Assembly: GCA_036558905.1 (NCBI GenBank)
Contig: DATBER010000046.1
Span: 8,398-72,397, forward strand
Length of the DNA stretch: 64,000 nt
Direction: 5' to 3'
DNA from: DASXRA01 sp036558905
Lineage (GTDB): Bacteria; Actinomycetota; Actinomycetes; Mycobacteriales; Jatrophihabitantaceae
Positions 40,736 through 49,250 of the stretch are shown here, piece after piece. Every line of letters begins with the position of its first letter. Positions within the stretch are counted from its first letter, which is position 1. The notes under the pieces were generated by a model that saw only the letters and a program-made list of their open reading frames with translations, did not search any database and was not told the origin of the DNA. Position numbers and translations under genes: made by a program.

Positions 40736-42283
40736 CTACTCCCACTCGATGGTGCCCGGCGGCTTGGACGTCACGTCGAGCACCACCCGGTTCACCTCGC
40801 GGACCTCGTTGGTGATCCGGGTCGAGATCCGCTCGAGCACCTCGTAGGGCACGCGCGTCCAGTCGGCGGTCATCGCGTCTTCGGACGACACCGGCCGCAG
40901 CACCACGGGGTGGCCGTACGTGCGCTCGTCGCCCTGCACGCCGACCGAGCGGACGTCGGCCAGCAGCACGACCGGGCACTGCCAGATGTCGCGGTCGAGG
41001 CCCGCAGCGGTCAACTCGGCACGCGCGATGGCGTCGGCCCGGCGCAGCACGTCCAGCCGGTGGGCCGTGACCTCGCCGACGATGCGAATGCCCAACCCCG
41101 GCCCGGGGAACGGCTGCCGCCACACGATCTCGGCCGGCAGGCCGAGCTGCTCGCCGACCCGGCGCACCTCGTCCTTGAACAGCGACCGCAGCGGCTCGAT
41201 CAGCCCGAACGCCAGATCGTCGGGCAGCCCGCCGACGTTGTGGTGGCTCTTGATGTTCGCCGTGCCGGTACCGCCGCCCGACTCGACGACGTCCGGGTAG
41301 AGCGTGCCCTGCACGAGGAACTCGACCGTGCCGTCGGCGACGATCTCGCGCGCGGCGTCCTCGAACGAGCGGATGAACTCGCGGCCGATGACCTTGCGCT
41401 TCTCCTCCGGATCGGTGACCCCGTCCAGCGCGTCGAGGAACGGCTGCTCCGCGTCGACGACCTTGAGCTTCACCCCGGTGGCGGCGACGAAATCGCGCTC
41501 GACCTGCTCGGGCTCACCCGCGCGCAGCAGGCCGTGGTCGACGAACACGCAGGTCAGCTGGTCACCGATAGCCCGCTGCACGAGGGCGGCCGCCACTGCC
41601 GAGTCGACGCCGCCGGACAGCGCGCAGATGACCCGCTTGCCGCCCACCTGCGCCCGGATGGCCGCCACCTGGTCGTCGATGATGTTCGCCTCCGTCCACT
41701 GTGGACGGACGCCGGCGATGTCGTAGAGGAAGTGCTGCAGCACCGTCTGCCCGTGCGCGGTGTGGAGCACCTCGGGGTGGAACTGCACGCCGGCCAGGCG
41801 GCGCGCGTTGTCCTCGAAGGCGGCGACGGGCGCGCCCGCGGACGACGCCAGCACGGTAAAGCCCTCGGGGGCGCGCGTGACCTCGTTGCCGTGGCTCATC
41901 CACACCCGCTGGTCGGGTGGCAGGCCACGCAGCAACGCGCCGGGCGTGGTGACATGCAGATCGGTACGGCCGAACTCGTTGCCGCCGGTGTTGGCGACCT
42001 CGCCGCCGAGCGCCTGCGCCATCGCCTGGAAGCCGTAGCAGATGCCGAACACCGGAACGCCGGCCGTGAACAACTCGGGATCGGCCTGCGGGGCACCGGG
42101 CGCGTACACCGACGAAGGCCCGCCGGACAGGATGATCGCGGCCGGGCGCCGGGCGACCAGGTCGGCGAGCGGCGCGGTGTGCGGCACGATCTCGGAGTAG
42201 ACGTGCGCCTCACGCACCCGGCGGGCGATGAGCTGGGCGTACTGCGCCCCGTAGTCGACGACGAGGACGAGATCGGGCTGCAT
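40736..42283 (-). CDS. guaA: GMP synthase (glutamine-hydrolysing)
   Basis: 515 aa, converts XMP to GMP with glutamine and ATP. The class I glutaminase domain has the nucleophile Cys in FGICYGFQAMAQALGG (near residue 80) and the His/Glu pair in FHPEVLHT near 167-174. The ATP pyrophosphatase P-loop is LSGGVDSAVAAALVQ near 221-235, and the dimerisation domain ends KPPGTIEWE. The length is standard. It lies in the same strand and region as guaB and guaB3. A copy of the GTCCACTGTGGAC palindrome falls at 41694-41706, near the linker between the two domains. Confidence 0.96.
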   Translation of the reverse strand: MQPDLVLVVDYGAQYAQLIARRVREAHVYSEIVPHTAPLADLVARRPAAIILSGGPSSVYAPGAPQADPELFTAGVPVFGICYGFQAMAQALGGEVANTGGNEFGRTDLHVTTPGALLRGLPPDQRVWMSHGNEVTRAPEGFTVLASSAGAPVAAFEDNARRLAGVQFHPEVLHTAHGQTVLQHFLYDIAGVRPQWTEANIIDDQVAAIRAQVGGKRVICALSGGVDSAVAAALVQRAIGDQLTCVFVDHGLLRAGEPEQVERDFVAATGVKLKVVDAEQPFLDALDGVTDPEEKRKVIGREFIRSFEDAAREIVADGTVEFLVQGTLYPDVVESGGGTGTANIKSHHNVGGLPDDLAFGLIEPLRSLFKDEVRRVGEQLGLPAEIVWRQPFPGPGLGIRIVGEVTAHRLDVLRRADAIARAELTAAGLDRDIWQCPVVLLADVRSVGVQGDERTYGHPVVLRPVSSEDAMTADWTRVPYEVLERISTRITNEVREVNRVVLDVTSKPPGTIEWE

Positions 42284-42320
42284 GCCCGGATTCTACGGAG
42301 CGCTCTTCGGGCCGGCCGAG

Positions 42321-43241
42321 CTAGGACGGCCACGGGTAGCGGAACCCGGTGAGGTCCTCGCTGACGCTCCACAGCCGCCGGGCCAGCGACTTGTCGCGCG
42401 CCAGCCGGCTGATCTTCGCCGGGCCGATCGGCCCACGCGTCTCGCGGAAGTGCTGCGGCCCCGTGTACGAACCGGGTTCGGCGCAGGCGGCCGCGTAGAG
42501 CGCCGAGGTGGCGCCGGCCGACGCCGACTGCAGGAACACTCGGGCGAGCGGTTGCCCGATCGCGCGCACCACCCGGTTCGCGCCGACCCCCTCGGGATCG
42601 ATGTACAGGCCGGTGGCGCAGATGCCGGGGTGGGCCGCGGCGGACGACAACCGCACCTTGTGCGTGATCGCCCGGCGCTGCAACTCCAGCGCGAACAGCA
42701 GGTTGGCCAGCTTGGAGTTGGAGTAGGCCTGCTGGGCGCGGTAGGTGCCGTTGTCGTTGGCGTTCACCACGTCGTCGCGGCCGCCGAAGTGGGCCACCGA
42801 CGAAAGGGTCACGACCCGCGACGGTGCTCCGGCCAGCAACGCCGGCAATAGCAGGCCGGTGAGCACGAAATGTCCGAGGTGGTTGGTGCCGAACTGCAGC
42901 TCGAACCCGTCCCGCGTGCTGGCGCGGCGGGGTGGAGCCATGACGGCCGCATTGTTCACGAGCAGGTGCACCGGGTCGCGCCAATGATCGGCGAACCCCC
43001 GCACGGATGCCATGTCCGCGAGGTCGAGCAGTTCGACGTCGACCTCGACGGGCGCCCCGCCGTTGCGGATACGTTCAGCCGCCTGCTTGGCGCGGGTGAC
43101 ATCCCTGCAGGCGAGCACCACCCGCGCACCATGCGCGGCGAGCTCCTTCGCGATATGCCAACCGATACCTGAGTTTGCACCCGTAACTATCGCCGTACGC
43201 CCCGAGAGGACAGGCAGCTGCGATGCGTCCCATCCGGCCAT
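42321..43241 (-). CDS. short-chain dehydrogenase/reductase (retinol dehydrogenase-like)
   Basis: 306-aa Rossmann-fold SDR. The cofactor motif TGANSGIGWHIAKEL is at residues 19-33, NNAAVMAPP near 91-99, and the catalytic Tyr-xxx-Lys in YSNSK near 172-176, preceded by the Ser of LSSVAHFGG. The extended C-terminal part resembles retinol dehydrogenase/WW-domain oxidoreductase types widespread in actinobacteria. The substrate is unknown; NADP preference is possible. It lies between guaA and a decayed corA without obvious operon links. Confidence 0.88.
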   Translation of the reverse strand: MAGWDASQLPVLSGRTAIVTGANSGIGWHIAKELAAHGARVVLACRDVTRAKQAAERIRNGGAPVEVDVELLDLADMASVRGFADHWRDPVHLLVNNAAVMAPPRRASTRDGFELQFGTNHLGHFVLTGLLLPALLAGAPSRVVTLSSVAHFGGRDDVVNANDNGTYRAQQAYSNSKLANLLFALELQRRAITHKVRLSSAAAHPGICATGLYIDPEGVGANRVVRAIGQPLARVFLQSASAGATSALYAAACAEPGSYTGPQHFRETRGPIGPAKISRLARDKSLARRLWSVSEDLTGFRYPWPS

Positions 43242-43363
43242 GAAACGAAGTTACGCGGCTGCGCGTGAATTGGACGTGGCGCGGGCCCGCCGATCGGGTG
43301 ATCACGTCGGCAAGAAGTGACATTTGCTACGAACGCCCAGACGACTTCGGCGGGATGGACCCT

Positions 43364-44036
43364 ATGAGCGGCGAACACGACGTGCGCACCCGAGTGTGGC
43401 GCAACGGCACGGTAGCGACCGACAACTTCCCGTTCGAGCAGATCTCGGACTATCTCGCCGAGCCGGATTGCCTTGTCTGGGTGGATGTCTGCGCTCCGGA
43501 CAAGGCGCGGCTGCACGCGCTGGCCGCCGAGCTCAGCCTGGACCCGCACGCGGTGGAGGACGCGGTCGAACGGCGCGAGCGGCCCAAGGCGAGCCGCTAT
43601 GCAACCCACATGTGCCTCTCCGGGTACGAGATCACATTCGATCGTGACAACGGGGAGCTGCAGGCCTGTCAGGTCGCCGCGTTCGTCATGAAGCAAGCGT
43701 TCGTCACGGTGCGGCAAGGCGAAGAAGGCGTTGGCGCACGGGCTGCTCGACGTGCTGGTCGACGGGCACTTCGCGGTGATCGAGGCACCGGACGACGAGA
43801 TCGAGAAGATCGAGGACATCCTGTTCGAGGAGACGCCGACCAGCATCAGGCAGGTTCAGCGACGCTCGTTCGCGCTGCGCAAGTCGCTGGTCGAGGCGCG
43901 CCGGGTGATCCTGCGGATGCGCGACCTGGTGAACGCCGTGATGCGCCGGGCCGACGACGTGCATCCCGAGCTCGAACCGTTCTACGACGACCTCTGCGAC
44001 CACGTGCTGCGGGCGGCCGAGGTCCGTCACCGATCG
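43364..44036 (+). pseudogene. decayed CorA-type Mg2+ transporter gene
   Basis: The first frame (from ATG 43364) encodes the CorA cytoplasmic N-terminus through AFVMKQAFVTVRQGEE. Homology then jumps to the next frame at about 43725-43735 (ALAHGLLDVLVDGHFAVIEA) and continues through QVQRRSFALRKSLVEARRVI to DHVLRAAEV. Compared with remembered CorA relatives, about 20-30 codons are missing at the jump. The last roughly 90 codons, including both membrane helices and the GMN motif, are absent because the sequence runs into the convergent guaB3 end. So it has an internal deletion with frameshift plus 3' truncation. Confidence 0.85.
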
Positions 44037-44037
44037 C

Positions 44038-45150
44038 TCAGCGCGGTGTGGTCAGGATCAGTTCGGCTTTCTGGAACTCCTTGATCGACGAGTACCCGCA
44101 CTTGCCGATCACCCGCCGGACCGCGCCGAACAGGTTGCGCTCACCGCTCGGGTCACTCGTCGGGCCGAGCAGCACCTCGTCCAGCGACGGCCGGTCGTCG
44201 CCGTTCAGGTCGACCACCGCCGAGCGTGGCACGCGGGGATGCGCCGCGGTCGGGTCCCAGTAGCGGCCCCGGCCCGGCGCGTCGGCCGCCTCGGCCAGCG
44301 CCTCGCCGAGCATCACCGCGTCGGCTCCGCAGGCCAGCGCCTTGGCGATGTCGCCGCCCGTCGCCAGATCGCCATAGGCGATCAGGTGAACGTATCGCCC
44401 GCCCGTCTCGTCCAGGTAGTCGCGCCGCGCCGCCGCGGCATCGGCGATCGCCGTGGCCATCGGCACGTCGATGCCCAACGCCAGATGCGTGGTCGAACCG
44501 AGATGCGCGCCGTACCCGATGATGACGCCGGCGGCGCCGGTGCGCATGAGGTGCATCGCCGTCTGGTAATTGCCGCAGCCGCCGACGATCACCGGGATGT
44601 CCAGGTCGGCGATGAACGTCTTGAGGTTCAGCCCGGGGACGTCGGGCCGGGCGACGTGCTCGGCCGAGATCACCGTGCCCTGGATGACGAGCAGATCGAC
44701 GCCGGCGCCGAGCACGTGCGGGGCGAGCTCGGCGGTGTGCTGCGGCGAGAGGCGCACCGCCACGCGCACTCCGGAGTCGCGCAGCTCGCCGATGCGCCGG
44801 CGTAGCAGCTCGGTCGACACCGGCTTGGCGTAGATCGCCTGCAGGCTGGCCGTGTCGTCCCCCACGGCGGCCAGCTGGGCGTCGGCGTCGTCGTAGCGGG
44901 ACCACAGCCCTTCGCCGTCGAGCACGGCCAGGCCGCCCAGGCGCTCGATCTCGACGGCCCTCTCCGGCGACACCACCGCGTCCGACGGCGCCGCCACCAA
45001 TGGCAGCTCGAAGGTGTGCGCGTCGATCTGCCACGCCGTGGACACCATGGCCGAGCCACGCGTACGCCGCGTCGCGACGAGCGCGATCTCGTCCAGGTGA
45101 TAGCCGCGGCGAACGCCACGGCCGAGGCCGATCTCGACGGTGTCGGGCAT
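44038..45150 (-). CDS. guaB3: GuaB3 family IMP dehydrogenase-related protein
   Basis: 370-aa TIM-barrel protein of the actinobacterial GuaB3 family, beginning MPDTVEIGLGRGVRRGYHLDEI. Lacking CBS domains, it keeps the barrel landmarks VIQGTVISAEHV, IPVIVGGCGNYQTAMHLMRTG and ADAVMLGEALAEAADAPG. The loop where classical IMPDH has the catalytic Cys (GSICTTR) reads GAHLGSTTHLALGID, without Cys, as is usual for GuaB3. It is normally beside guaB; here five liv genes intervene. Its 3' end abuts the truncated corA. Confidence 0.92.
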   Translation of the reverse strand: MPDTVEIGLGRGVRRGYHLDEIALVATRRTRGSAMVSTAWQIDAHTFELPLVAAPSDAVVSPERAVEIERLGGLAVLDGEGLWSRYDDADAQLAAVGDDTASLQAIYAKPVSTELLRRRIGELRDSGVRVAVRLSPQHTAELAPHVLGAGVDLLVIQGTVISAEHVARPDVPGLNLKTFIADLDIPVIVGGCGNYQTAMHLMRTGAAGVIIGYGAHLGSTTHLALGIDVPMATAIADAAAARRDYLDETGGRYVHLIAYGDLATGGDIAKALACGADAVMLGEALAEAADAPGRGRYWDPTAAHPRVPRSAVVDLNGDDRPSLDEVLLGPTSDPSGERNLFGAVRRVIGKCGYSSIKEFQKAELILTTPR

Positions 45151-45192
45151 GCCGATGAGCCTATCCGCCGGGCATCTGGACCGGCTCGGTCG

Positions 45193-45954
45193 TCAGCCGC
45201 CCAGGTACGCCCGGGTCACACTGTCGTCCTCGAGGAGCTCAACCGCCGGGCGCTGTAGGGTCAGCGAGCCGGACTCGAGGACGTAGGCGTAGTCGGCGAT
45301 CTCCAAAGCGGCGAGGGCGTTCTGCTCGACGAGCAGCACCGTGACGCCCTGCTCGCGGATCTCCTCGATCGTGTGGAAGATCAGGTCGACCAGCACCGGG
45401 GCCAGCCCCATCGACGGCTCGTCGAGCAGCAGCAGCTTGGGCCGGCCCAGCAGCGCCCGTCCGACCGCCAGCATCTGCTGCTCGCCGCCGGACAGGGTGC
45501 CGGCCTTCTGCGTCAGCCGCTCGCCCAGTACCGGGAACAGGTCGAGCACGCGCTGCCGATCCTCGGCCACCCCGTCCGGGTCGTTGCGCAGGAACGCGCC
45601 GAGATCGAGGTTCTCCGACACGGTCATGCGCGGGAAGATGCGCCGGCCCTCCGGCGAGTGGCAGATGCCCCGCTTGACGACCTGGTGGCCGTGCATGCCG
45701 TTGATCTTGCTGCCCTCGAAGAGCACCTCACCGCTGCGCGGGCGCAGCAGGCCCGAGATCGTGCGTAGCGTCGTGGACTTGCCGGCGCCGTTCGAGCCGA
45801 TCAGCGTGACGATCTCGCCCGGGTATACGTCGAGGTTGAGGCCCTTCACCGCGGCGATGTTGCCGTAGCTGACGTGCAGGTCGGCCAGCGTCAACAGCGG
45901 CTGCCCGCCCTCGCTGCGTCGCGTGCGCGCAGCAACCGTTTTGGCGACGGTCAC
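45193..45954 (-). CDS. livF: branched-chain amino acid ABC transporter ATPase LivF
   Basis: 253-aa ATP-binding subunit. Walker A GSNGAGKST is near residues 53-61, the signature LSGGEQQMLAVGRAL near 154-168, Walker B KLLLLDEPSMGLAP near 173-186 and the switch His in VLLVEQNALAAL near 207-218. LivF-type proteins of the HAAT family energise import of Leu, Ile, Val or other amino acids. It is the last of five genes and overlaps livG by ATGA. Confidence 0.93.
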   Translation of the reverse strand: MTVAKTVAARTRRSEGGQPLLTLADLHVSYGNIAAVKGLNLDVYPGEIVTLIGSNGAGKSTTLRTISGLLRPRSGEVLFEGSKINGMHGHQVVKRGICHSPEGRRIFPRMTVSENLDLGAFLRNDPDGVAEDRQRVLDLFPVLGERLTQKAGTLSGGEQQMLAVGRALLGRPKLLLLDEPSMGLAPVLVDLIFHTIEEIREQGVTVLLVEQNALAALEIADYAYVLESGSLTLQRPAVELLEDDSVTRAYLGG

Positions 45955-46790
45955 TTGTCCCGCCTCCCTTCGCGCGTACCGGTTTTGCCGAGGTACGCCT
46001 CGACGACCCGCTCGTTCGTCCGGATGTCGTCGGGCCCGCCTTCGGCGATGCGCTCGCCCCGGTCGAGGACCGTGATCCGCTCGCTCACCCGCATGACCAC
46101 GCTCATGTCGTGCTCGATCAGCAGCACGGAAACCTTCTTCTCGTCTCGCACCCGGTGCACGAAGTCGACGAACTGCGCCGACTCCTGCGGGTTCATGCCG
46201 GCCGTCGGCTCGTCGAGCAGCAGCACGCTCGGCCGCAACGCCAGCGCGCGGGCGACCTCCAGGCGACGCTGGTCGCCGTAGGACAGGTTGCGGGCGTACT
46301 CGTTGCGCACCTTGCCGATGCCCACGAACTCGAGCAGGTCACGCGACGCGTCGTGGGCCCGGTGCTCCTCGCGACGCTGCCAGGGCATGCCGAAGACCGT
46401 GCTGGCGATGCCGGAGCGCAGGTGCGAGTGCATCGCCACCATAACGTTCTCCTCGGCCGTCATGAGGCTGAACAGCCGGATGTTCTGGAATGTACGGGCC
46501 AGCCCCAGCTTGGCGATGCGGTGCGGCGCCTTGCCGGTGACCTCGCGGCCACCGAGGTAGACGTTGCCGGACGTCGGGCGGTACAGGCCGGTGAGGACGT
46601 TGAAGAACGTCGTCTTGCCGGCGCCGTTCGGTCCGATGAGGCTGACGATTCCGCCTTCGGGCACGTTGAACGTCACACCGTTCACGGCGATCAGCCCGCC
46701 GAACGCGATCACGATGTCGTCGGCCCGCAGCGCGTCGATGCCGGCCGGCGGCGGAGCGGGCACCTCGGGTTCGGTCTCGGTGGCGGTCAT
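45951..46790 (-). CDS. livG: branched-chain amino acid ABC transporter ATPase LivG
   Basis: 279-aa ATPase partner of LivF. It contains GPNGAGKTTFFNVLTGLYRP near residues 52-71, the LivG-type KLGLARTFQNIRLF near 93-106, LSYGDQRRLEVARALAL signature near 163-179, LLLDEPTAGMNPQES near 184-198 and LIEHDMSVVM near 219-228. LivG proteins carry the insertion seen here after the Q-loop. ATGA overlap with livM upstream and livF downstream. Confidence 0.93.
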   Translation of the reverse strand: MTATETEPEVPAPPPAGIDALRADDIVIAFGGLIAVNGVTFNVPEGGIVSLIGPNGAGKTTFFNVLTGLYRPTSGNVYLGGREVTGKAPHRIAKLGLARTFQNIRLFSLMTAEENVMVAMHSHLRSGIASTVFGMPWQRREEHRAHDASRDLLEFVGIGKVRNEYARNLSYGDQRRLEVARALALRPSVLLLDEPTAGMNPQESAQFVDFVHRVRDEKKVSVLLIEHDMSVVMRVSERITVLDRGERIAEGGPDDIRTNERVVEAYLGKTGTREGRRDK

Positions 46791-48085
46791 GCCTTACCCC
46801 CGTCTGATCCGCCGGTCGTCTCGGTGCCTACCAGCTCGTCCTCGGTCTCTTCCTCGAGTATGACCTCGTCCTCCTCCTCGGCGGCCTCGATGTCGGCGCC
46901 GAGGCCCTCCATCTCGGTACGCATCGGCTCACGCATGATCAGCCGGGTCCGCGACTCGGGCAGCAGGCCCTCGCGGCGGTACAGCATCATGAGCACGAGG
47001 ATGATCCCGAAGATCAGGAAGTTGTACGACGGGAAGTCAATGTTGGTGTTGAACTGGGTGTTGTACCAGGTACCGAACTGGGACAGGCCGTTCAGGTTGA
47101 CCCACGACACGAGCAACGCGCCGATGATCACGCCCCACACGTTGCCCATGCCGCCCAGCACCACCATCATCAGGATGGTGATCGAGTTGCTGAAGCTGAA
47201 GTTCGGCGAAGCACCTCCGACGGCCACCGCATAGCAGACGCCGCCCATACCGCCGAATACCGCGCCCACCGCGTACGAGGACAGCTTCGTCCGCACCAGC
47301 GAGACGCCCATCATGCTGGCCGCCAGCTCGTCCTCGCGGATCGCCAGCCACGCGCGGCCCAGCCGCCCGCGCCGCAGACGCAGCGACACGAACACGCAGA
47401 ACGCGGCTACCAGGCAGAACACGAGGAACCGGTACGGCAGGTCGAACACACCCAGCTGCGCGTTGACGCCCTTGAGCTGCGAGAACACCCCGGTGCCGAT
47501 GCCGTCGATCGGCACGATGCTCTGCTGGCCGTTGGTCAGCGCGAACCCGAGGTGCTCGGAATCGCCGTTGGCGAACACCTGCGGGATGATCTCGCCGAAC
47601 CCGAGCGTGACGATGGCCAGATAGTCACTGCGCAACCGGAGTGTCGGCGCGCCGATGAGCACGCCCCACAGCGCGCAGAACGCCCCGGCGAAGGCCAACA
47701 CCAGCCAGAAGCTGATGTGGATGCCGGGCGCCTTGTTGAGCGCCGGCGGCCCGCCGATGTGCCAATGCACCTGGAAGAACCAGCCCGACATCAGCCAGGC
47801 CCCGACGTAGGTTCCGATCGCCCAGAACGCGACGTAGCCGAGGTCGAGCAGACCGGCATAGCCGACGACGACGTTGAGTCCGATCGCCATGATCACCCAG
47901 ATGACGCACTGGTTGATCACCGCGGGCGGGAACCAGTCGGCCACGAACTTCTGTACCGAGTCGACCGAGTCGGGCAGCCAGTAACGGTAGAAGACGAAGA
48001 TCAGGACGACAGCGATCGTGAACCCGATCGGCCAGCCGAGCGCCCCCAGTCGACGGCGGTTCACAGGCGGACTGGTTGCAGTCAT
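46787..48085 (-). CDS. livM: branched-chain amino acid ABC transporter permease LivM
   Basis: 432-aa inner-membrane permease with about nine to ten helices. The family block LRLRSDYLAIVTLGFGEIIPQVF near residues 148-170 and the EAA-like region RLGRAWLAIREDELAASMMGVSL near 239-261 are clear. It ends with a highly acidic cytoplasmic tail (AAEEEDEVILEEETEDELVG) that is longer than usual. It follows livH after three bases and overlaps livG. Confidence 0.92.
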   Translation of the reverse strand: MTATSPPVNRRRLGALGWPIGFTIAVVLIFVFYRYWLPDSVDSVQKFVADWFPPAVINQCVIWVIMAIGLNVVVGYAGLLDLGYVAFWAIGTYVGAWLMSGWFFQVHWHIGGPPALNKAPGIHISFWLVLAFAGAFCALWGVLIGAPTLRLRSDYLAIVTLGFGEIIPQVFANGDSEHLGFALTNGQQSIVPIDGIGTGVFSQLKGVNAQLGVFDLPYRFLVFCLVAAFCVFVSLRLRRGRLGRAWLAIREDELAASMMGVSLVRTKLSSYAVGAVFGGMGGVCYAVAVGGASPNFSFSNSITILMMVVLGGMGNVWGVIIGALLVSWVNLNGLSQFGTWYNTQFNTNIDFPSYNFLIFGIILVLMMLYRREGLLPESRTRLIMREPMRTEMEGLGADIEAAEEEDEVILEEETEDELVGTETTGGSDGGKA

Positions 48086-48088
48086 GGC

Positions 48089-49138
48089 CTACACCTTCTC
48101 CGTCGTTCGGGTGCCGAATATTCCTTCGGGCTTGAACACCAGCAGCAGGATCAAGATCGCGAACACGACGGTCTGCGACCAGTCCTGGCCGAAGCCGTGC
48201 GGGAAGCCGTCGTTGGCCGCCTGGACGAGGCCGATCAGCAGGCCGCCGACGACGGCACCGACCAGGTTGCCGATGCCGCCCAGCACGGCGGCGGTGAATG
48301 CGATCAGCCCGAACTGGAAGCCCTGGTCGTAACGTGTCGTGCCGAGCGTCTCGACCGACAGCACCGCGGCCGCGCCGGCCATCGCACCACCGAGGGCGAA
48401 CGTGAACGAGATCGTGCGGTCGACGTTGATGCCCATAAGTCGCGCGCCGTCCTGATCCTGCGCCGTCGCGCGCATCGCCTTGCCCTGCTTGGTGCGCTGC
48501 ACGATGTAGGTCAGGATGAACAGCAGGACGGCGGTGACGCCCAGCGTGACGAACAGCGAGTACCGGATCAGCACGCCGTCGATGGTGATCCCGTTGTTGC
48601 CGATGACGCTCGGCCACTGCTTCGGCGCCGAGCCGTTCCATTTGAGGCCGATGTTCTGGAACACGAAGCTGAGGCCGACCGCGGTGATCAGCGGCGCCAG
48701 CTTGGGTGCTCGTCGCAATCGGCGATAGGCGAAGAACTCGGCGCCCATGTTGATGCTCGCGCAGAAGATCATCGCCATGACGAAAGTGAACGCGAGGGCG
48801 AGCACCGAGCCGAGACCCCGCGTATCGACCCCCAGCCAGTTGACCAGGAAGTTGGCCCCGAAGACCGTGCCGAGCATGAACAGGTCGCCGTGCGCGAAGT
48901 TGATCAGCTCGATGATGCCGTAGACCAGCGTGTAGCCGAGTGCAACCAGTGCGTACAGCGCACCGTTGTTCAGGCCGGTGAGCATCACACTGAAGCACTG
49001 CTTGGGCTCGTCCACGAAGTTGTAGATGATCCAAGCGACGACGCCGAGCACGATCGCGATTCCCATCGCGCGTTCGACGGCCTCGGTGAGGCGAACGCGC
49101 GGCTTGAGCAACCCAGCTGTCGCGGTCGTTGATGTCAT
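48089..49138 (-). CDS. livH: branched-chain amino acid ABC transporter permease LivH
   Basis: 349-aa permease. Typical LivH blocks are GLNNGALYALVALGYTLVYGI near residues 58-78, LINFAHGDLFMLGTVFGA near 81-98, RATAQDQDGARLMGINVDR near 207-225 and FQFGLIAFTAAVLGGIGNLVG near 262-282. I start at ATG 49138 (GAAGG nine bases upstream) rather than 49174, which would cut into the upstream hairpin region. About 110 bases with a strong hairpin separate it from livK. Confidence 0.92.
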   Translation of the reverse strand: MTSTTATAGLLKPRVRLTEAVERAMGIAIVLGVVAWIIYNFVDEPKQCFSVMLTGLNNGALYALVALGYTLVYGIIELINFAHGDLFMLGTVFGANFLVNWLGVDTRGLGSVLALAFTFVMAMIFCASINMGAEFFAYRRLRRAPKLAPLITAVGLSFVFQNIGLKWNGSAPKQWPSVIGNNGITIDGVLIRYSLFVTLGVTAVLLFILTYIVQRTKQGKAMRATAQDQDGARLMGINVDRTISFTFALGGAMAGAAAVLSVETLGTTRYDQGFQFGLIAFTAAVLGGIGNLVGAVVGGLLIGLVQAANDGFPHGFGQDWSQTVVFAILILLLVFKPEGIFGTRTTEKV

Positions 49139-49209
49139 GCGCGGAACCTTCCCCGTCAAGTGGACACGACGCAAGACCCCGTTCGCACGAGCCCTGCTTA
49201 GTCGGATGA

Positions 49210-49238
49210 GGCCCGGGCAGTCATTGACTGCCCGGGCC
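49210..49238 (-). terminator. strong hairpin between livK and livH
   Basis: GGCCCGGGCAGTC (49210-49222) pairs perfectly with GACTGCCCGGGCC (49226-49238) across a 3-nt loop. It starts 12 bases past the livK stop and precedes livH. No U-run follows, so it may act as a partial terminator or an mRNA-stabilising end that favours binding protein over permease. Confidence 0.7.
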
Positions 49239-49250
49239 CCGCCGCGTGTC

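Noticed and set aside
44530..44560. Missing catalytic cysteine in GuaB3 as a sign of inactivation
   Set aside because: GuaB3-family proteins normally lack the IMP dehydrogenase GSIC cysteine in this loop, so the absence is a family feature.
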